Source of the DNA: Planctomycetota bacterium | GTDB taxonomy: Bacteria > Planctomycetota > PUPC01 > JACPCR01 | NCBI GenBank assembly: GCA_030740295.1 | Contig: JASLXP010001278.1 | Span: 1-6,932, forward strand | Reading direction: 5' to 3' | DNA length: 6,932 bases | Part shown: piece after piece, positions 5,433 through 6,932 of the stretch | How the letters are laid out: each line of letters opens with the position of its first letter | How positions within the stretch are numbered: the stretch's first letter is position 1 | The notes under the pieces: generated by a model | Told to the model about the DNA's origin: nothing | Database searches by the model: none | What the model saw: the letters and a program-made list of their open reading frames with translations, nothing else | Made by a program: the position numbers and the translations under genes

Positions 5433-6542
5433 CTACGATTGCGCGACCCGGTGATGGGCGAGCGCCTCCTCGATGAATTCAACGCCCAGTCCCGGCCTGT
5501 CCGGAACGATCAGATGGCTGTCTTGTATCTCGAGCGGGTGGCTGAGGACATCATTCCGCCAAGGGATTCGTGTGGGTGTAATGAATTCCTGAATAAGCGG
5601 ATTCGGGATGGCGGCCATGACATGTGCCGCGGCCATGATGCCAACGGGGCCTTTCGTATTGTGGGGTGCAATGGGCACTTGATAGGTCTCCCCATGGGCG
5701 CAGACTTTTTTCATTTCGGTGATGCCACCGATGTAAACAATGTCCGGCTGCGCGACGTCGAGCGCGCCAGCTTTGAAAAAGTCGTTGAAACGATTCTTGC
5801 TAGTCAGTCGTTCGGAGCCGGCGATGGGTGTTGATGTTCCCTTCCGGACTCGGGCGTAGCCTTCCGGGTCTTCCGGGATCGTCGGTTCTTCGAAGAACAG
5901 GAGCCGGTATGGCTCGAGCATGCGGGCGACTTCAAGCGCGGTTGGCGGATCAAACAGACCGTGGGGGTCGTCCATGAGATCGATTTCCTCTCCGATAGCA
6001 TCGCGCAAGGCTGCGTAAAGTGAATCGATCTTCTTCAATTGCTGATGGGTGATCTTCGGTCCTTTGCATTCATGGATGGAGATTCCTGATTTGATTGCGG
6101 TGAATCCCTCGGTGATGCGCGCCTGTGCCGATTCCACGACAGCCTCCGGTGTGGCGCCCCCGAAATGGGAATAGACCCTGACCTTAGCGGATCGAGGCCC
6201 ACCCAGCAGGGCGCAGACCGGAGCGTTGAGCGCCTTTCCTTTCAGATCCCACAACGCCTGATCGATGCCACTGATGGCGCTTGTAAACATGATGCCGCCC
6301 GTCCGATACCCCAGGCTGCCATGAGAATAAAGCTCCTGGAAAATCCCCTCTGCATCGAAGGGATCTTTACCGACGATGGAAGGCTTCAGCGCCTCGACCA
6401 TCCGGGCAACGACAAATTCTTTGTGGCTGTAAGTCGCCTCGCCAATCCCAGTGATGCCTTCATCGGTCTGCAGATGGACATGTGTCCATTTCCGACCGCA
6501 GTCTGACTGGATTAGATCAACGGAGATGTCGGTGATTTTCAT
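5433..6542 (-). CDS. Enolase-superfamily acid-sugar dehydratase (D-galactonate dehydratase-like)
   Basis: This is a mandelate racemase/muconate lactonizing enzyme-type protein of 369 residues, the usual length. Such enzymes abstract the proton alpha to a carboxylate with Mg2+ help and, in the dehydratase branch, eliminate water to a 2-keto-3-deoxy acid. The capping domain is about 1-125, the barrel 126-330. Visible residues: DPHG (192-195, metal Asp192 and acid His194), EEP (218-220), SERL (Glu244), QPD (Asp267) and PIAPHN (His294). The Asp267-His294 pair and the run LEPYRLLFFEEP closely match E. coli galactonate dehydratase DgoD. There is no Lys at the end of the sixth strand as in muconate-type racemases. 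The start ATG has GGTGA (6553-6557) 10 bases upstream, which also holds the stop of the amidotransferase remnant. It is the first intact gene of the operon. The substrate cannot be fixed; an acid sugar or a hydroxy acid is likely. Confidence 0.88.
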   Translation of the reverse strand: MKITDISVDLIQSDCGRKWTHVHLQTDEGITGIGEATYSHKEFVVARMVEALKPSIVGKDPFDAEGIFQELYSHGSLGYRTGGIMFTSAISGIDQALWDLKGKALNAPVCALLGGPRSAKVRVYSHFGGATPEAVVESAQARITEGFTAIKSGISIHECKGPKITHQQLKKIDSLYAALRDAIGEEIDLMDDPHGLFDPPTALEVARMLEPYRLLFFEEPTIPEDPEGYARVRKGTSTPIAGSERLTSKNRFNDFFKAGALDVAQPDIVYIGGITEMKKVCAHGETYQVPIAPHNTKGPVGIMAAAHVMAAIPNPLIQEFITPTRIPWRNDVLSHPLEIQDSHLIVPDRPGLGVEFIEEALAHHRVAQS

Positions 6543-6552
6543 TGGATAGCTT

Positions 6553-6717
6553 TCACCAGCCGGGCCCGCGACCGGAAACTATGTTCGTTCCGACGAGTGG
6601 GAGGTTGCTGATCCTTGAAGCTTCGAGCGCCAGGGACTGGAGCATCGACATGACCGTCGTGCCGAGAATGTTCGTGGCCGTTTCCGTCTTCTGCCGATAA
6701 CCGACGATTCCGCACAT
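6553..6717 (-). pseudogene. Truncated class II glutamine amidotransferase (GlxB/MgsA-like N-terminal remnant)
   Basis: This 54-codon reading frame begins MCGIVGY, the signature start of N-terminal-nucleophile glutamine amidotransferases in which Cys2 becomes the catalytic residue after Met removal. The following stretch TATNILGTTVMSMLQSLA fits the first helix and MLxxLxRRGPDSAG approach of GlxB/MgsA-type proteins better than GlmS. After residue 30 the match stops, and the frame ends 10 bases before the dehydratase start, whereas the full domain needs at least 200 residues. An RGP triplet at 50-52 recalls the RGPDSAG motif that should follow directly, displaced by about 19 residues. A stop codon two codons before the ATG fixes the start. 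No Shine-Dalgarno site is seen. It is read as the scar of a deletion or rearrangement that may still be transcribed and might couple translation to the dehydratase. A genuine small protein is less likely. Confidence 0.65.
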
Positions 6718-6764
6718 GTTTCAGATCAAAAGGCCGTGGCGACAGCTCCCGCAGAGCGCAGCGG

Positions 6765-6792
6765 ATGTTATCGGTCAGGGACGGGGAGTCAA
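6765..6792 (-). promoter_or_regulatory. Candidate sigma-70-type promoter of the operon
   Basis: On the minus strand TTGACT (6792-6787, five of six consensus bases) is followed after 16 bases by TAACAT (6770-6765, four of six). Transcription would start near 6758, about 40 bases before the amidotransferase remnant and upstream of all five intact genes. It lies in the 96-base gap after the upstream gene stop. It is a sequence match only. Confidence 0.35.
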
Positions 6793-6813
6793 TAAGCGGC
6801 TTTGAATCTGACT

Positions 6814-6932
6814 TTATTCCGCCTGCAGAGAGGTGCCCTGCCCCTCGCCCTTACCGTTAGTCTGATCGGCGGGATGATCCATGAATTCCATCATGTTACC
6901 GCTCTGCCGGCCGTCCCTCATGATCAGGAACA
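6814..6932 (-). CDS. C-terminal end of an unrecognised protein (partial)
   Basis: An open frame enters from the right edge and ends at TAA (6814-6816), giving the last 38 residues of a longer protein. The visible end runs FLIMRDGRQSGNMMEFM and then becomes polar and Gly/Gln-rich, ending SLQAE. The family is not recognised. It does not look like the C-terminus of a sarcosine oxidase beta subunit, so it gives no support for a beta gene here. The other two minus-strand frames are closed by stops close to the edge, which favours this one, but the stretch is too short to be sure it is coding. Confidence 0.45.
   Translation of the reverse strand, partial: FLIMRDGRQSGNMMEFMDHPADQTNGKGEGQGTSLQAE

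Noticed and set aside
5433..6542. Identification as a betaine/proline-type 2-epimerase (HpbD-like) because of the demethylation context
   Set aside because: The protein has the His294-Asp267 pair and DPHG metal motif of the galactonate dehydratase branch and lacks the sixth-strand lysine of the epimerase branch.
6814..6932. C-terminus of the missing sarcosine oxidase beta subunit
   Set aside because: The 38 residues show none of the usual beta C-terminal features and are too few to assign to any family.

Overview
The window carries five intact genes, all on the minus strand, and looks like a piece of an amine or amino-acid catabolic operon. Read in the direction of transcription (high to low coordinates) it contains: the 3' end of an unrecognised gene (6814-6932); a candidate promoter followed by a 54-codon remnant of a class II glutamine amidotransferase (6553-6717); an enolase-superfamily acid-sugar dehydratase (5433-6542); then the delta, alpha and gamma subunits of a heterotetrameric sarcosine-oxidase-like enzyme (5044-5331, 2342-5047, 1650-2288) and a low-specificity threonine aldolase (509-1549). 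The last 508 bases (1-508) have no gene and are built from several kinds of repeat.

The organism cannot be named. Moderate-to-high G+C, almost no Shine-Dalgarno sites, and intergenic spacers filled with palindromic and short tandem repeats are compatible with a Planctomycetota-like environmental bacterium. This is an impression from style, not a proof.

The likely chemistry is oxidation of a secondary or N-methyl amine. The alpha subunit carries the NAD/FAD-type fold and a folate-binding GcvT-like half, the delta subunit has its zinc site, and glycine or a beta-hydroxy amino acid would be handled by the PLP aldolase. The beta subunit, which holds the substrate site and the flavins in classical sarcosine oxidase, is not in the window. 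The position normally expected for it, just before delta, is held by the dehydratase.

Three points stand out. (1) The alpha subunit has two complete four-cysteine sets that would suit two [2Fe-2S] clusters, which classical tetrameric sarcosine oxidase alpha chains lack. This points to an electron-transferring dehydrogenase rather than an oxygen-using oxidase. (2) A truncated GlxB/MgsA-like amidotransferase start sits at the head of the operon with its own candidate promoter. (3) Related repeat modules recur at three gene borders, and one of them supplies the stop codon of the aldolase.
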